A stretch of 51,777 nt of DNA from Verrucomicrobiota bacterium (GTDB lineage Bacteria; Verrucomicrobiota; Verrucomicrobiae; Limisphaerales; UBA11358). The stretch lies in assembly GCA_014860005.1 (NCBI GenBank), contig JACZKP010000185.1, positions 1 through 51,777 on the forward strand. The letters are read 5' to 3'. Numbering within the stretch: position 1 is the stretch's first letter; each line of letters begins with the position of its first letter. Positions 28,301 through 36,070 of this stretch are shown here, piece after piece. Made by a program: the position numbers and the translations under genes. Below the pieces are notes generated by a model that saw only the letters and a list, made by a program, of their open reading frames with translations, was not told the DNA's origin and ran no database searches.

Positions 28301-28608
28301 TCAAGACCAAGTATCTCTTGGCACTGCTCAACTCGCGGCTTCTCGATTATCACTTCAAGAGTTACGCGAAGCTCATGGATTACAGATACGAGTATTACCC
28401 GAAGCCCGTGAGCTTACTGAGAATCAAACAAGCGAGCGAACCAGAGCAAAAGCGGTTTGTTGCTCTCGTTGAGCGCATCCTCGGGGCGAAGCAGCGCGAT
28501 GCCGAGGCGGACACGAGCGCGTTGGAGCGTGAGATAGACGAGTTGGTGTATGCGCTCTACGGCCTGACCCCGGAAGAAAAAGCCCTCGTGCAAGCCGCCG
28601 CCAAATGA
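25387..28608 (+). CDS. Eco57I-like adenine methyltransferase (type IIG-like)
   Basis: A 1073-residue protein. The core N6-adenine methyltransferase has motif I ICDPAVGSGAFPVG (from D489) and motif IV LVVGNPPYLNF (N658-P-P-Y), with IDLGAVEIAKLRLWLSLVVD between them, as in Eco57I/type IIG enzymes. The C-terminal 350 residues look like a TaqI-type target recognition domain (FCKQGIVTGRDRAF, LLALLNSRLLDYHFK). The first 400 residues include KLDVLVVHLTNESKLERART and may form a nuclease-like module, but I do not see a clear PD-ExK triad. With the helicase it probably forms a two-gene restriction system, with HigBA in between. Confidence 0.88.
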   Translation: MNPQQARARVAETFPQPFHKGKFLEFSRNLLNKFDESKAAQWNATYVKDAFKPHVSRFERLGTYTSPDDEKLDVLVVHLTNESKLERARTAIRNFVADHLKTRDEKDAALVAFVSPTEQQWRFSYVKMEYAAVETEAGRVGVETRLTPARRYSYIVGEGESCHTAQTRFLALLQDTENYPTLAQIEEAFSVEAVTWEFFNQYAVLFAEIDAALQKLAAKDKTIGSEFKEKNVSTVDFAKKLMGQIVFLYFLQKKGWLGVAKGQDWGTGPHDFLRRLARGDYGAYENFFNDALEPLFYDTLATDRGHEAWCNRFKRRIPFLNGGLFEPLADYDWRKTDIILPNKLFTNTDRDEKTGDIGTGILDVFDRYNFTVNEAEPLEKEVAIDPEMLGKVFENLIEENRRKGLGSFYTPRDVVHYMCQESLINYLDTALNTDNEIVPRKDLETFIYLGDQISHYEAVEARYTIKMPKSIEQHARRIDEKLAEVLICDPAVGSGAFPVGMMTEIVRARSALTPYFNDVHDRTAYHFKRHAIQNSLYGVDIDLGAVEIAKLRLWLSLVVDEEDVKQIKPLPNLDYKIVVGNSLLGVEKTLFNEKFFQQLEKLKPLYFDESDSTKKASLRRQIDDLIHELTNGKEAFDFEIYFSEVFHKKRGFDLVVGNPPYLNFKSYSSADRELYRQLYREIFDGKADLLYYFIFKGMTLANAGGYLSFITSRYWLEAEFAAKLRTYVSGHYGIREILDFSNAVIFDQGIKVAISTLAKTRDSRDVFRFLSYIGKKFEGLGADKLEVCFVKQSKLLSIDDRWIFVGAEGSSLLSKITKDSVPLDDIAFCKQGIVTGRDRAFVFEAKSPVSELPDSVIKPWIKVGDVHGYAIRPVKKRFLVYANDLDKISDYPKFHDGLKKHSEKLRNRREVKNGRIRWFDLQWPREKRFFDNEKLICRFKAERNTFALDTDGRYCSADITLVILKDEFRGKFKTKYLLALLNSRLLDYHFKSYAKLMDYRYEYYPKPVSLLRIKQASEPEQKRFVALVERILGAKQRDAEADTSALEREIDELVYALYGLTPEEKALVQAAAK

Positions 28609-28764
28609 ATCCGCGTTCATCAGCGTCAATCAGCGGTTTCCTCCTTCGCTTGCTCCGGCGTGAGAAGAACAATCTTTGCGCCCTTTCGCGGCAGACCAGG
28701 TTGACCGAGCCTTGAAAACCGTTTTGCCCAACGCCTGCTTTGCCGAAGATGGCACAAAAAGCCC
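28609..28764. other. Island right edge: repeat boilerplate, no gene
   Basis: Begins ATCCGCGTTCATCAGCGTCA followed by ATCAGCGG, a dispersed type of intergenic sequence. The remainder up to the permease start has no coding potential that I can see. The right end of the inserted island presumably lies here. No clear direct repeat matching the left edge (21285-21383) was found by eye. Confidence 0.5.
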
Positions 28765-29976
28765 ATGAATCTTGCGACCAAGGACATCCGCCACAATCTA
28801 GGCCGCTTTGCGCTCACGGCCTTCGGCATCGGGTTGCTCCTGATGATCATCCTCGGCATGAGCGGCATCTATCGCGGGATGATTGCCGATGCGCTGGTGG
28901 TGGTGGACCGGGTCGGGGCCGACCTGTGGGTGGTGCAACGCGGCACGCGCGGGCCGTTTGCAGAGATTTCGCGCGTGCCCGCGAATCTCGAACATCGGCT
29001 GCTGGCGGTGCCGGGCGTGGTGAGCGCGCGGAGTTTCGTTTCCCACAACATCCAGCGCGAGCACAATGGCCGGCCCCTGCGGATTAATGTGCAAGGGCTG
29101 GCCTGGCCCGAGGATAATGGCGCGTGGTTGCCCCTGGCAGCGGGTCGGCCGCTCGGCCAAGCCCACTATGAAATGATCGCAGACCAATCGTTGGGACTCG
29201 CCCTGGGCGAGCAACTCAAGCTGGGCAAGGATACTTACGCCGTCGTCGGGATTGCCCAGGGGATGGTTTCGTCGGGCGGCGACGGGATCGCCTTTTTCAC
29301 CGTTCGCGACGCGCAGGCCGTTCAGTTCGATCTTCCGGGCGAGGCGATCCGCATGGAACGGTCCGCCCGCGTGCGCCGCGGCGCCGCTCAAGATGTCGGG
29401 CGCGTGCAACCGCTGTTGCTGGAGCGGGGCGGCGGTCCGGCCTCGGCCATTCCGGCCCTCGGCCCGGCGATGGTGAGCGCGATCACGGTTCGGCTGGCGG
29501 AAGGCATTGATCCGCTGGCGGTGGCCGAAACGATTTCGGCCTGGCCGGATGTTTCCGTGCATACCCAGGCCGGTCAACGCGAGCTGCTGGTCTATGGGAT
29601 GATTGACAAGGCGCGCCGGCAGATCGGGCTCTTCCGCGTCCTGCTCGTCATCATATCCACCATCATCATGGCGCTGATCCTCTACACGCTGACGCTCGAC
29701 AAGATTCACGACATCGCCCTGCTCAAGCTGATGGGCGCGCGCAACTCCATGATTGTGGGATTGATTCTCCAGCAGGCGCTGTTGCTGGGGCTCATCGGTT
29801 ACGGCATCGCGTATTTGCTGGGGCAATGGGTTTTCCCCAAATTTCCCCGGCGCGTGCTCATCGGGGCCGAGGATTTGTGGGGGCTGGCGCTGGTGGTGGT
29901 GGTCATTTCCGTTTTGGCGAGCCTGCTCGGCATCTGGAAGGCGATGCGCGTCGAACCGAACAAGGTGTTGTCATGA
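28765..29976 (+). CDS. FtsX-like ABC permease (DevC/MacB type)
   Basis: A 403-residue permease. An N-terminal helix (LTAFGIGLLLMIILGM) is followed by a periplasmic MacB-like domain of about 230 residues (GADLWVVQRGTRGPFAEISR) and three C-terminal helices (LLVIISTIIMALILYTL, LILQQALLLGLIGYGIAYLL, LALVVVVISVLASLLGIW). It overlaps the ATPase gene by ATGA and forms with it and the HlyD protein at 20005 a DevBCA-type efflux complex. Substrate unknown. Confidence 0.9.
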   Translation: MNLATKDIRHNLGRFALTAFGIGLLLMIILGMSGIYRGMIADALVVVDRVGADLWVVQRGTRGPFAEISRVPANLEHRLLAVPGVVSARSFVSHNIQREHNGRPLRINVQGLAWPEDNGAWLPLAAGRPLGQAHYEMIADQSLGLALGEQLKLGKDTYAVVGIAQGMVSSGGDGIAFFTVRDAQAVQFDLPGEAIRMERSARVRRGAAQDVGRVQPLLLERGGGPASAIPALGPAMVSAITVRLAEGIDPLAVAETISAWPDVSVHTQAGQRELLVYGMIDKARRQIGLFRVLLVIISTIIMALILYTLTLDKIHDIALLKLMGARNSMIVGLILQQALLLGLIGYGIAYLLGQWVFPKFPRRVLIGAEDLWGLALVVVVISVLASLLGIWKAMRVEPNKVLS

Positions 29977-30698
29977 CCACCACGGCCACCACTGCTACCG
30001 CCCCCGCCGTCGAAGTCACCGGCCTCACGAAAATCTATGGCAGCGGCAACACCGAAGTCGTGGCCATGAAGGACGTGTCGCTGCGCGTGGCGCGGGGCGA
30101 AGTCATTGCGCTGCTCGGTCCGAGTGGCGCGGGCAAATCCACGCTGCTTACGGCGATTGGCCTCATCAATCCGCCCACCGCAGGCCGCATTCACATCGGC
30201 GGCGCGTGGGTGATGAATGCGGATCAGGCCAAAGTGGACTTACGCGCGTTTCGCCGGCGACATCTCGGTTTTGTGTTCCAAAAGGCGAACCTGATTCCGT
30301 TCCTTAGCGCCGTGGAGAACGTGCAAGTAGCGCTGGAAATCAACGACGCCTCGCCCCGCGCGGCACGGAAGCGTGCGCTGGAATTGCTCGAATACCTTGG
30401 CGTGGCGGACCGCGCCGGCAACCTGCCCGACGCCCTTTCCGGCGGTCAGCAACAACGGGTAGCCGTTGCCCGTGCGCTCGCCAACGAGCCGAGCCTGATT
30501 CTCGCGGATGAACCCACCGCCGCGCTCGACAGCGTTCGGGGCCGGCAGGTGATGGAGTTGTTCCGCAAGGTCGCCCACGAGCGCGGCGCGGCGGTGATGG
30601 TGGTCACGCACGACCAGCGTTCCCTGGATGTCTTCGATCGGACTTATGAGATGGAGGACGGGCGATTGAAGAGCGGAACGAATTCACCGCCTCATTGA
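29973..30698 (+). CDS. ABC transporter ATPase (DevA/LolD type)
   Basis: A 241-residue ATPase. Walker A is LLGPSGAGKST (K55), the signature is LSGGQQQRVAVARAL, Walker B is LILADEPTAALDS, and the switch His lies in VVTHDQRSLD. An N-terminal Thr/Ala-rich tail precedes the domain. It starts inside the permease stop codon. The class serves FtsX-like permeases that extrude or release envelope substrates. Confidence 0.93.
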   Translation: MTTTATTATAPAVEVTGLTKIYGSGNTEVVAMKDVSLRVARGEVIALLGPSGAGKSTLLTAIGLINPPTAGRIHIGGAWVMNADQAKVDLRAFRRRHLGFVFQKANLIPFLSAVENVQVALEINDASPRAARKRALELLEYLGVADRAGNLPDALSGGQQQRVAVARALANEPSLILADEPTAALDSVRGRQVMELFRKVAHERGAAVMVVTHDQRSLDVFDRTYEMEDGRLKSGTNSPPH

Positions 30699-30704
30699 AA
30701 CCGT

Positions 30705-30764
30705 GAAGTGGTGGCGCATAGCAAAGGTACTGGAATGCTCCTCGCGGCAACTGCGGCTGCCATT
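30705..30764 (+). pseudogene. Fragment of a DsrE-like gene
   Basis: Reads EVVAHSKGTGMLLAATAAAI then TAG. It matches the middle of the DsrE-like protein at 12352 (EVVAHGKGIGMLLTTTAATN) at about 77% nucleotide identity by eye. Both ends of the gene are missing. Confidence 0.8.
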
Positions 30765-30772
30765 TAGATAAA

Positions 30773-30832
30773 GCCGCATTGGCGGAGCCCGGTTCGCCGT
30801 GCTATCTCGCGTTCGCCATGGCCACCGCGCTG
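30773..30832 (+). pseudogene. Fragment of a SulP gene
   Basis: Encodes AALAEPGSPCYLAFAMATAL, matching GALAEPGSSRYLALAMATAL of the SulP protein at 13465 at about 90% nucleotide identity. It follows the DsrE-like fragment by 8 bp, the same order as in the sulfur cassette, and runs in frame into a glycosyltransferase fragment. Confidence 0.85.
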
Positions 30833-31380
30833 CACACGATGCTCCGGGACCCCAACACGGTGCAGCGCCGCGTGATGCGCGACTTGATTCTGCTCTCGGA
30901 CGCGAATCGTGGTGATGAGCGAAAGGGGGCGGGATTTCCTGCGTTACGTTTATCAGGCGCCGGTGGCCAAGATTGATCTCATCCCTCACGCCATTCCCCA
31001 CCTGCCGTTCACCGAGCTAGATGTTTTCAAGGACGAGTTCGGCGTGTCGGGCAAGCAGGTGTTGCTCACGTTCGGATTGCTCTCACCGAACAAGCGCATC
31101 GAGTTTGCGTTGCGTGCGTTGGCGGACATCATCCGGAATTTCCCCAAGATCGTTTACATTGTGTTGGGGCAGACCCACCCGAGTTTTGCTCCGCAATGAG
31201 AGCGAGGCCGACCGTCTGAGCCTGGAGCGGCTGGCGAAGGATCTCGGCGTGCAGGAACACGTCGTGTTCTTCAATCGCTTCGTTGCGCTGGAGAAATTGA
31301 TGCAGTTCATCGGCGCGGCGGACATTTACCTGACGCCGTATCTGACCGGGGTGCAGATCAGATCACTTCCGGCACGCGGG
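30833..31380 (+). pseudogene. Glycosyltransferase family 4 fragment with frameshifts
   Basis: Three frames in series give HTMLRDPNTVQRRVMRDLIL, then VVMSERGRDFLRYVYQAP with KIDLIPHAIPHLPF and LLTFGLLSPNKRIEF, then LLRNESEADRLSLERLAKDL with FIGAADIYLTPYLTGVQI. This is the middle to late part of a GT4 (GT-B fold) enzyme. Frame breaks fall near 30905 and 31190. The acceptor-domain N-terminus and the final helices are absent. Confidence 0.85.
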
Positions 31381-31418
31381 CGTTTTCGGTTGCCCGCGCA
31401 ATTCAGCAACCGAATCAT

Positions 31419-31438
31419 GGGGTAAACACCCCGTAGCC
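31419..31438 (+). promoter_or_regulatory. GGGGT-AAAC-ACCCC palindrome ahead of desaturase
   Basis: Perfect palindromic arms, then GTAGCC. It lies only 30 bp before the desaturase ATG, close enough to overlap a promoter or leader. Confidence 0.5.
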
Positions 31439-31467
31439 TCTGCGCACCTCTCCGCCTATTGTGCTGT

Positions 31468-32580
31468 ATGAATGGTCTTTTCCATCCTGGAGAAGACGCC
31501 CACGAGCAATTGATGATGCCAACTGCTGACTCAAACCAAACTGAAATCGTCCCGGGCTTGATGACTGGTGAACGCCCAAGCGGCACGGTGGCTTGGAAGC
31601 AGATCGTCATCAGATACCAGCAACCTTCCCGGTGGCGTGCGGTCTGGCAGCTCATCAACACGCTCGTCCCTTATGTGGCTCTCTGGTATTTGATGTATGT
31701 CTGCGCGGCGGTGTCGTATTGGCTGGTGGTGACCCTGGCAATTTTGGCCGGAGGGTTGCTGGTGCGGATATTCATCATCCACCACGATTGTGGTCATGGC
31801 TCGTTTTTCAAATCGCGCCGGGCGAATGACGTTTGGGGATTCATCACCGGCGTTTTGACCTTCACCCCCTACCAGCACTGGCGTTGGGAACATGCCGTCC
31901 ACCATTCGAGTTCCGGCAATCTGGATCGGCGGGGGATGGGCGATATATGGACTTTGACAGTGCGGGAATACCTGGAGAGCTCCCGCTGGAAACGGTTTGC
32001 GTATCGGCTGGTGCGCAACCCGGGCCTGCTGTTTGTGCTTGCGCCGCTTTACATGTTTCTGATCAAGCATCGGTTCCCCAAGGCCAAGGCTGGCCGGCGC
32101 GAGCGACAATCCGTGTATTGGACGAACTTGGGTATTCTTGGATTAGGCGCTGGTTTGAGCCTGGTTTTCGGTCTAAAGGCGTATCTCGTGATCCAATTGA
32201 CCGCGATGGCGGTGGCTGGTTCGGTCGGCGTCTGGCTGTTTTACGTGCAGCATCAGTTCGAGGGAGTTTACTGGCAACGCCACGGCCAATGGGACTATCT
32301 CACGGCGGCGTTGCAAGGCAGTTCGTTCTACAAACTGCCCAGAATCCTCCAGTGGTTTTCGGGCAACATCGGGTTTCACCACATTCATCACTTAAGCCCG
32401 CGGATTCCCAATTACAATCTGGAGCGGTGTCACGACGCGGAGCCGTTATTTCAAACCGTGCCGCCCGTAACGCTGTTCGGCAGCTTCAAATCCTTCGCCT
32501 TCCGCCTCTGGGATGAGAAGCGGCATCGTCTGGTTGGCTTCGGCCATCTTCGCAATCTCCGTCAGGGTAACACCCCATAG
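31468..32580 (+). CDS. Membrane fatty acid desaturase
   Basis: A 370-residue di-iron membrane desaturase (omega/delta-12 type). The three His boxes are HHDCGH (105-110), HAVHH (142-146) and HHIHH near residue 300, preceded by GNIGF. There are four hydrophobic segments, two before the first box and two between the second and third. It inserts double bonds into membrane lipid acyl chains with O2, as in cold or membrane-fluidity adaptation. The ATG at 31468 is chosen over a TTG at 31459. Its last codons and the TAG stop are part of a GGGT-AAC-ACCCC-ATAG palindrome, so the regulatory-like motif overlaps the gene end. Confidence 0.92.
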   Translation: MNGLFHPGEDAHEQLMMPTADSNQTEIVPGLMTGERPSGTVAWKQIVIRYQQPSRWRAVWQLINTLVPYVALWYLMYVCAAVSYWLVVTLAILAGGLLVRIFIIHHDCGHGSFFKSRRANDVWGFITGVLTFTPYQHWRWEHAVHHSSSGNLDRRGMGDIWTLTVREYLESSRWKRFAYRLVRNPGLLFVLAPLYMFLIKHRFPKAKAGRRERQSVYWTNLGILGLGAGLSLVFGLKAYLVIQLTAMAVAGSVGVWLFYVQHQFEGVYWQRHGQWDYLTAALQGSSFYKLPRILQWFSGNIGFHHIHHLSPRIPNYNLERCHDAEPLFQTVPPVTLFGSFKSFAFRLWDEKRHRLVGFGHLRNLRQGNTP

Positions 32581-32582
32581 CC
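32564..32582 (+). promoter_or_regulatory. GGGT-AAC-ACCCC site at desaturase end
   Basis: Reads AGGGTAACACCCCATAGCC: arms one base shorter and a 3-bp centre, but the same ATAGCC tail as the other sites. It overlaps the desaturase stop codon and lies about 170 bp ahead of the hibernation-factor-like gene. Confidence 0.4.
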
Positions 32583-32638
32583 AGGTTGACTCCACCTCCG
32601 TGATCTTAGCGTATGAGTGGGACAACAAACAAACTGAG

Positions 32639-32786
32639 ACCCAAACTCAAGCAACCAAAAGCGCCGCGCCGCCGACCGGGGCCACCCAATCCCTCACCCG
32701 GGCCATACAATCCCCATCCACCAAAGCGTCCCGGCCGGGCCGGGAAATGAAAATCATGAAAATCCAGATCAACACCGATAACCACA
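32639..32786 (+). repeat. Leader and 5' end of HPF-like gene (copy 1)
   Basis: About 90% identical by eye to 36071-36218 with no net gap. It covers 108 bp of untranslated leader (GACCGGGGCCACCCAATCCC within it) and the first 13 codons of the HPF-like gene. Confidence 0.9.
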
Positions 32787-33070
32787 TCACGGGTCGCGAA
32801 ACTCTAGTTGCGCAGGCCGAAACCACCATCACCGACGCGCTCGGTCACCTCGCAGAACACGTTACCCGCGTCGAGGTCCACCTCAGCGATGAGAACGGCG
32901 AAAAAACCGGAGGCCGGGACAAGCGTTGCGTGATGGAAGCGCGCCTTGAAGGTCGCCAGCCGATCGCGGTGACAGATGAGTCGGACAGCCTTGATGGCGC
33001 CATCACTGGTGCGGCTGACAAGTTAAAGGGTTCGTTGGATCACACCCTCGGACGGTTGACCGATCGTTAA
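32747..33070 (+). CDS. HPF/RaiA-like ribosome hibernation factor
   Basis: A 107-residue protein of the short HPF/YfiA (S30EA) family, which binds the small subunit and keeps ribosomes inactive in starvation. It shows MKIQINTDNHITGRETLVAQ at the start, THVEVHL-like strand VTRVEVHLSDENGEK, KRCVMEARLEGRQPIAV, and a C-terminal helix AITGAADKLKGSLDHTLGRL. There is no C-terminal dimerisation domain. Two ATGs (32747, 32756) are possible; the first follows GGGCCGGGAA. A longer in-frame opening starts within the desaturase gene but would translate the leader repeat, so it is not used. A second, chimeric copy of the C-terminal part is at 48468. Confidence 0.85.
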   Translation: MKIMKIQINTDNHITGRETLVAQAETTITDALGHLAEHVTRVEVHLSDENGEKTGGRDKRCVMEARLEGRQPIAVTDESDSLDGAITGAADKLKGSLDHTLGRLTDR

Positions 33071-33105
33071 CCGGAAGCCCGCCCCCCAAACCAACTCGCA
33101 ATCCC

Positions 33106-33492
33106 ATGCTGATCAAATTATCCACCAACAAAACCGTGAGTGCGGCGGCGACGGCCTTGCAGACCGCGGTTCAAGCCAATCACTTTGGCGTCATGCAAGT
33201 TCACAACCTTAAAGACACCATGAACAAGAAGGGCATTTCGTTCGCCCACGAATGCCTGATCTTCGAGGTCTGTCAGCCGCAGCAGGCGAAGAAAGTGCTC
33301 GATGAAAACATGAGCGTCTCCACTGCCTTGCCGTGCCGAATCTCCGTTTACGAGGAGGGCGGTAATACCATTCTGGCGACCTTAAAGCCCACCACGCTGC
33401 TGGCGCTGTTCAGCACGCCGCAACTGAGAGGCGTGGCGCAGGAGGTGGAAGATACGATTGTTAAGATCATGCAAGAGGCGGCGGCAGGCTGA
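33106..33492 (+). CDS. DUF302 family protein
   Basis: A 128-residue protein with the DUF302 core: LQTAVQANHFGVMQVHNLKD, KGISFAHECLIFEVCQPQQA, and ALPCRISVYEEGGNTIL. The C-terminal helix AQEVEDTIVKIMQEA is typical. Function is unknown; family members often occur near metal and redox stress genes, and here the next gene is a copper oxidase. It begins 35 bp after the HPF-like gene and may be co-transcribed. Confidence 0.88.
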   Translation: MLIKLSTNKTVSAAATALQTAVQANHFGVMQVHNLKDTMNKKGISFAHECLIFEVCQPQQAKKVLDENMSVSTALPCRISVYEEGGNTILATLKPTTLLALFSTPQLRGVAQEVEDTIVKIMQEAAAG

Positions 33493-33504
33493 TTGGACCA
33501 GGCA

Positions 33505-35940
33505 ATGAAAACTCATGCCTGTTCTCAAAACGCCCAGCGCCGGGCGATCGCAAAACTGATAAAACCGGTGGTGGCGTTGTTGAGCAGCCTGACGCTGTTG
33601 GTGCCGGGGGCGGCGTTGTGGGCGGCGACGGTGGAATATGACCTCACCATTGCGCGGCAGGAGATGAACATCACCGGCCATCCCGTCAAGGCGATGACGA
33701 TCAATGGCCAACTGCCCGGGCCGAGCCTGCGTTTCACCGAGGGCGACCACGCCGTGATTCGTGTCCACAATCGGATGGACGTGGAGACCTCGATTCACTG
33801 GCATGGGATTCTGCTGCCCAATGCGATGGATGGTGTCCCCTATTTGACCCAACCGCCCATCGCGCCGGGCGAGACGTTCACTTACGAGTTCGATCTCCGG
33901 CAATCCGGCACTTACTGGTATCACAGCCACACCATGCTCCAGGAACAGCGGGGATTGTTTGGAGCGCTGGTCATCGCGCCGAAGTCCGCCGGCGAATTTG
34001 ACGGGCTCCGCGAGCACGTCGTGGTGTTGTCCGACTGGACGGACGAAGACGCGCATTCGGTGCTCCACACCCTCAAACGTGGCAGTGAGTGGTATTCAAT
34101 TCGGAAAGGCAGCGGTCAAAGCGTATTGGGTGCGGCGCGACTGGGTCTGTTGGGCGCGTATTTCTCAAGGGAGCTTCAACGCATGCCGCCCATGGATCTT
34201 GCCGATGTTTATTATGATCGCTTTCTGCTCAACGGCGCGCCGCAACAGTCCCTCGCCGCCAAGCCGGGCGAAAAGATTCGGCTCCGGGTCATCGCGGGTT
34301 CGGCCTCCACGTTCTTCTATTTGCAGTTTGCGGGCGGTCCGATGCAGGTCATCGCGGCGGACGGACTGCCGGTGCGGCCCTTCGACGAAAAGCGCCTGCT
34401 GATCGGCGTGGCCGAGACGTATGACGTGATCGTCACAGTGCCGGCGGAGGGCAGCTACGAGTTTCGCGCGACGGCTCATGATGGATCGGGGCGCGCGTCG
34501 TTGTGGATTGGCGACGGAATGCGGCACGCCGCGCCCGACATCCCGTTCCCCAATCTCTACGTCACCATGGGCGGTCTCACGCTCAAACGCGTGCTGGCAT
34601 TAACTCCGGGCGGAACGATGGGCATGCCCGGCAGTGCCGTGCGTGCCGGCAAGTTCGATCAACCGGGCATGAACGGCATGAGCGGGATGAAAGAGATGGA
34701 CGAAATGAAAGGGATGGAGCATGGCGACATGGCGCCGGACGCCGGTAAAACGAATCATTCTGCGATGGCCTCCGCGCCCGCGATGGGCCATGCGGGCCAC
34801 GACATGAGCGGTATGGCGCACGAGAAGATGCCCATGGTCGCAGACACGAAGAGCCACGCCGAATCCGCCATGGTTTCCCACGAGAAACCCGTCGCACCCA
34901 AAAGCACCTGGCTCGGGTTGCTCGCCGCAGACGTGAGTTCAAAATCCCCACTGGCCGCCGACGGCATGAGCCCCGAACGTCCCGGCCCGCCTTACGACAA
35001 GCTGCGCGCATTGCAACCCACCGCTTTCGATTCCTTAAAACCGGTCCGCGAAATCCGCCTCACCCTCGACGGCGACATGGAGCGTTACGTCTGGTTTCTG
35101 AGCAACAAGCCGCTGTCCGAATCCGATGACATTGAAATCAAACGTGGGGAGGTCGTGCGGTTCATTTTGATCAACCGCACCATGATGCATCACCCGATGC
35201 ATCTGCACGGGCATTTCTTCCGGGTGCTCAACGCCCAGGGTGAATTCTCGCCGCTCAAGCACACCGTGGATGTCGCGCCCATGAGCACCACCGTGATCGA
35301 GTTCGCGGCGGACGAATTCGGCGACTGGTTTTTCCACTGCCACCTCCTCTATCACATGATGAGCGGCATGGCGCGCGTGGTGCATTATCAGGAATTCGCA
35401 CCCGACCCGGCCACCGCCGCGGTCCGCCCGCAGCTCTACCATGACCCGTTCCACCTGTATGGCCGGGTGGACGCGCTGTCCCAGATGGCGCAGGGAGCGT
35501 TGGTTTACGCCAACACCCGGCACATATTTTCCGCTGAATGGCAGGCCGGATGGCAGCGCGTGGACGACGTGGAGTGGGAAGTCACTCCCACCTACGATTA
35601 CTACCTGAACCGTTTTGCCAGCGTCTTCGCGGGGGTTAACCTCGAAGGCGCAAGCGATCACTTCGACAAGCACGAAGGCGTCTTCGGCCTGCGTTACCTG
35701 TTGCCCCTTAACATCACGTCCCGCGTGTGGGTGGACACGGCCGGTGAATTCCAATTCGCCCTCGGCAAACACCTGGAACTTACCCCGCGACTCGCGGTGT
35801 TTTCGGAGGCCGAATATGACACCAAGGAACATTGGGAAATCCGGGCGGGCACCAGCTACCTGCTGACCAAGCACTTTGCCCTGATCGGCCAATGGCATTC
35901 CCAATTCGGCTGGGGCGGCGGCCTGCGCTGGCAGTTCTAA
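33505..35940 (+). CDS. CopA multicopper oxidase fused to CopB-like barrel
   Basis: An 811-residue exported protein. After a signal peptide (LSSLTLLVPGAALWA) it has the three cupredoxin domains of a CopA/PcoA oxidase: SIHWHGILLPNAMDG, GTYWYHSHTMLQEQRG, HHPMHLHGHFFRVL and FFHCHLLYHMMSGMARV supply all four copper sites. Residues about 385-460 are a Met/His-rich insert (MNGMSGMKEMDEMKGMEHGD), a likely Cu(I) buffer. From about residue 650 to the end the sequence is CopB/PcoB-like: YANTRHIFSAEWQAGWQRVD, amphipathic strands such as FALIGQWHSQFGWGG, ending in Phe (RWQF). CopA and CopB are normally separate genes, so the fusion would tie the oxidase to the outer membrane. The ATG at 33505 is preferred to the upstream TTG. 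Confidence 0.9.
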   Translation: MKTHACSQNAQRRAIAKLIKPVVALLSSLTLLVPGAALWAATVEYDLTIARQEMNITGHPVKAMTINGQLPGPSLRFTEGDHAVIRVHNRMDVETSIHWHGILLPNAMDGVPYLTQPPIAPGETFTYEFDLRQSGTYWYHSHTMLQEQRGLFGALVIAPKSAGEFDGLREHVVVLSDWTDEDAHSVLHTLKRGSEWYSIRKGSGQSVLGAARLGLLGAYFSRELQRMPPMDLADVYYDRFLLNGAPQQSLAAKPGEKIRLRVIAGSASTFFYLQFAGGPMQVIAADGLPVRPFDEKRLLIGVAETYDVIVTVPAEGSYEFRATAHDGSGRASLWIGDGMRHAAPDIPFPNLYVTMGGLTLKRVLALTPGGTMGMPGSAVRAGKFDQPGMNGMSGMKEMDEMKGMEHGDMAPDAGKTNHSAMASAPAMGHAGHDMSGMAHEKMPMVADTKSHAESAMVSHEKPVAPKSTWLGLLAADVSSKSPLAADGMSPERPGPPYDKLRALQPTAFDSLKPVREIRLTLDGDMERYVWFLSNKPLSESDDIEIKRGEVVRFILINRTMMHHPMHLHGHFFRVLNAQGEFSPLKHTVDVAPMSTTVIEFAADEFGDWFFHCHLLYHMMSGMARVVHYQEFAPDPATAAVRPQLYHDPFHLYGRVDALSQMAQGALVYANTRHIFSAEWQAGWQRVDDVEWEVTPTYDYYLNRFASVFAGVNLEGASDHFDKHEGVFGLRYLLPLNITSRVWVDTAGEFQFALGKHLELTPRLAVFSEAEYDTKEHWEIRAGTSYLLTKHFALIGQWHSQFGWGGGLRWQF

Positions 35941-36070
35941 ATCCCTGATGAGAAAAAAACGAAACCCAAACCTCAAAAAATGAAAACGAGCGTTGCCAAC
36001 ACCAGCGATGCTGGATCCTTCTGGGGTGGGGCAACGCCGCCAGTCTAAATATTATGCCAGCCAAACCTAA

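Noticed and set aside
28609..28764. Attachment-site repeats bounding the defence island
   Set aside because: Comparing 21285-21383 with 28609-28764 by eye gave no convincing direct repeat or integrase gene.
32513..32746. Longer start for the HPF-like gene
   Set aside because: It would overlap the desaturase and translate the leader that is conserved as DNA at 36071; the family N-terminus matches MKIQ at 32747-32756.
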